Assembly (NCBI GenBank): GCA_002708925.1 | Contig: PAPN01000011.1 | Span: 1-61,987, forward strand | Direction of reading: 5' to 3' | DNA from: Paracoccaceae bacterium | GTDB taxonomy: Bacteria; Pseudomonadota; Alphaproteobacteria; Rhodobacterales; Rhodobacteraceae | Length of the DNA: 61,987 nucleotides | Part shown: positions 61,260 to 61,987 of the stretch, piece after piece | Layout: every line of letters starts with the position of its first letter | Numbering within the stretch: the stretch's first letter is position 1 | Position numbers and translations under genes: made by a program | Notes under the pieces: generated by a model | Databases searched by the model: none | Told to the model about the DNA's origin: nothing | What the model saw: only the letters and a program-made list of their open reading frames with translations

Positions 61260-61987
61260 TTGTCGCCAAATACACATGAAACAGCCGCCGCGCAGGGAAC
61301 TTCGCGGCGGCTTGCCTATTTCAATGCCGGGTTTCTGACGCAGACCCGGATCCGGCGCATCCTGTCGCTGGCCGGCTATGATCTGCACCTGTTCAAGCCC
61401 GGCCCGGACGATCTGATCGGCGTCTGGGGGCACACGAAATACGCCGCGCGGGGCGAAACCGTCGCGCAGGAAGCCGGCGCGGGCCTGATCCGGATCGAGG
61501 ACGCCTTTCTGCGCTCGCTCCACCCCGGCCGGGGCCCCGCCAAAGAGCCCCCCATCGGCCTGCTGATTGACCGTCAGGGGATGCATTACGACCCCGCCCA
61601 GCCCTCGGAACTGGAAACGCTGCTGGCCAGCCACCCGCTGGATGACGCCCATCTGCTGAACCGCGCGCGGGCCTGCATCGAACGGCTGCAAGAGGCCGGG
61701 CTCAGCAAATACAGCGCCCAGGATCCGGACGCCCCCCTGCCCGATCCGGGCTATGTGCTGGTGATTGATCAGACCCGCGGCGATGCCAGCGTGCGCATGG
61801 GCGGCGCGGATGCCAACAATTTCCGCGAGATGCTGTATTACGCCCAAGAAGAAAACCCCGACGCCCGCATCGTGATCAAAACCCATCCGGAAACCGCTCA
61901 GGGCCTGCGCGAGGGGTATTTCAGCGCGCAGGATGCCCAGGGCCGGATCAGCCTGTGCGACGCGCCGGTCAGCCCCTGGGCGCTGCT
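61260..61987 (+). CDS. kpsC: Capsule polysaccharide protein KpsC-like (partial)
   Basis: Runs off the right edge; 242 residues are visible from the TTG at 61260 (no ATG fits; AAGG lies just upstream). RRLAYFNAGFLTQTRIRR, GVWGHTKYA, RIEDAFLRSLHPG and VIDQTRGDASVRMGGADANN, ending with IVIKTHPET, are KpsC (Kdo transferase, GT99/107-type) hallmarks. With the KpsS-like and Wza/KpsD-like genes it defines an ABC-transporter-dependent capsule locus that continues outside the window. Confidence 0.85.
   Translation, partial: MSPNTHETAAAQGTSRRLAYFNAGFLTQTRIRRILSLAGYDLHLFKPGPDDLIGVWGHTKYAARGETVAQEAGAGLIRIEDAFLRSLHPGRGPAKEPPIGLLIDRQGMHYDPAQPSELETLLASHPLDDAHLLNRARACIERLQEAGLSKYSAQDPDAPLPDPGYVLVIDQTRGDASVRMGGADANNFREMLYYAQEENPDARIVIKTHPETAQGLREGYFSAQDAQGRISLCDAPVSPWAL

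Overview
The window reads as chromosomal DNA of a high-GC alphaproteobacterium, most likely a Rhodobacteraceae (roseobacter-type) species. The signs are strong third-position G/C bias (which opens long spurious antisense frames), a SAM-II riboswitch before metZ, a GAAC-N7-GAAC box of the alphaproteobacterial LexA type, DUF3572, a PleD-like regulator, and the ATP-grasp/alpha-E/transglutaminase/Anbu operon. There is no tRNA, rRNA, CRISPR array, insertion sequence or phage gene that I can support. Both ends cut through genes.

Layout. 1-9.8 kb: a phasin-like protein with a histone-H1-like tail, folE2, metZ with its promoter, SAM-II riboswitch and attenuator, an alpha/beta hydrolase, a GST, a small operon (hypothetical, EamA transporter, YciB), ftsY, a YhhN-type lysoplasmalogenase and a secreted hypothetical. 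9.9-17.6 kb: an AlkB-like membrane di-iron enzyme, xseA, purD, a PEP-mutase/isocitrate-lyase-like enzyme divergent from a PAS-LuxR regulator with a LexA-type box between them, an FG-GAP protein translationally coupled to a 2Fe-2S ferredoxin, and a peptidoglycan-binding lipoprotein. 17.7-26.8 kb: envelope quality control (Do-like protease, DUF2065, HflC, HflK), glutathione reductase, an AhpD-like protein, rpiA, sdaA and thiamine pyrophosphokinase. 27-35.4 kb: a large acidic low-complexity protein, then a signalling district with an H-NOX homologue paired with an HNOBA-GGDEF cyclase, a DUF4153 membrane protein, a HAD phosphatase, MarR, DUF3572 and a PleD-like cyclase. 35.4-37.5 kb: an operon of EF-hand protein, ECF sigma factor, putative anti-sigma factor and periplasmic metal-sensor-like protein. 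37.8-48.5 kb: DUF983, Nudix, EamA, a Cys-rich lipoprotein, an aldo/keto reductase, metG, an acetolactate-synthase-like enzyme, PhnA-like, glpK and glpD. 48.7-52.7 kb: the Anbu operon. 52.9-57.1 kb: an RND adaptor and pump. 57.2-62 kb: a Tag-like glycosylase, riboflavin synthase, and capsule genes kpsS-like, kpsD/wza-like and kpsC-like (cut by the edge).

Most notable points. The H-NOX homologue has Pro where the family has its heme-ligating His, and a broken YxSxR motif, yet it sits directly before an apparently intact diguanylate cyclase. A second cyclase 3.6 kb away carries a receiver domain without its phospho-accepting Asp. So two c-di-GMP outputs appear uncoupled from their textbook inputs. 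Other points are the complete but biochemically obscure Anbu operon, a LexA-type box over a metabolic/regulator pair, a dispersed intergenic repeat (five copies), a strong dyad before folE2, and a terminator whose arm doubles as the next gene's ribosome binding site.
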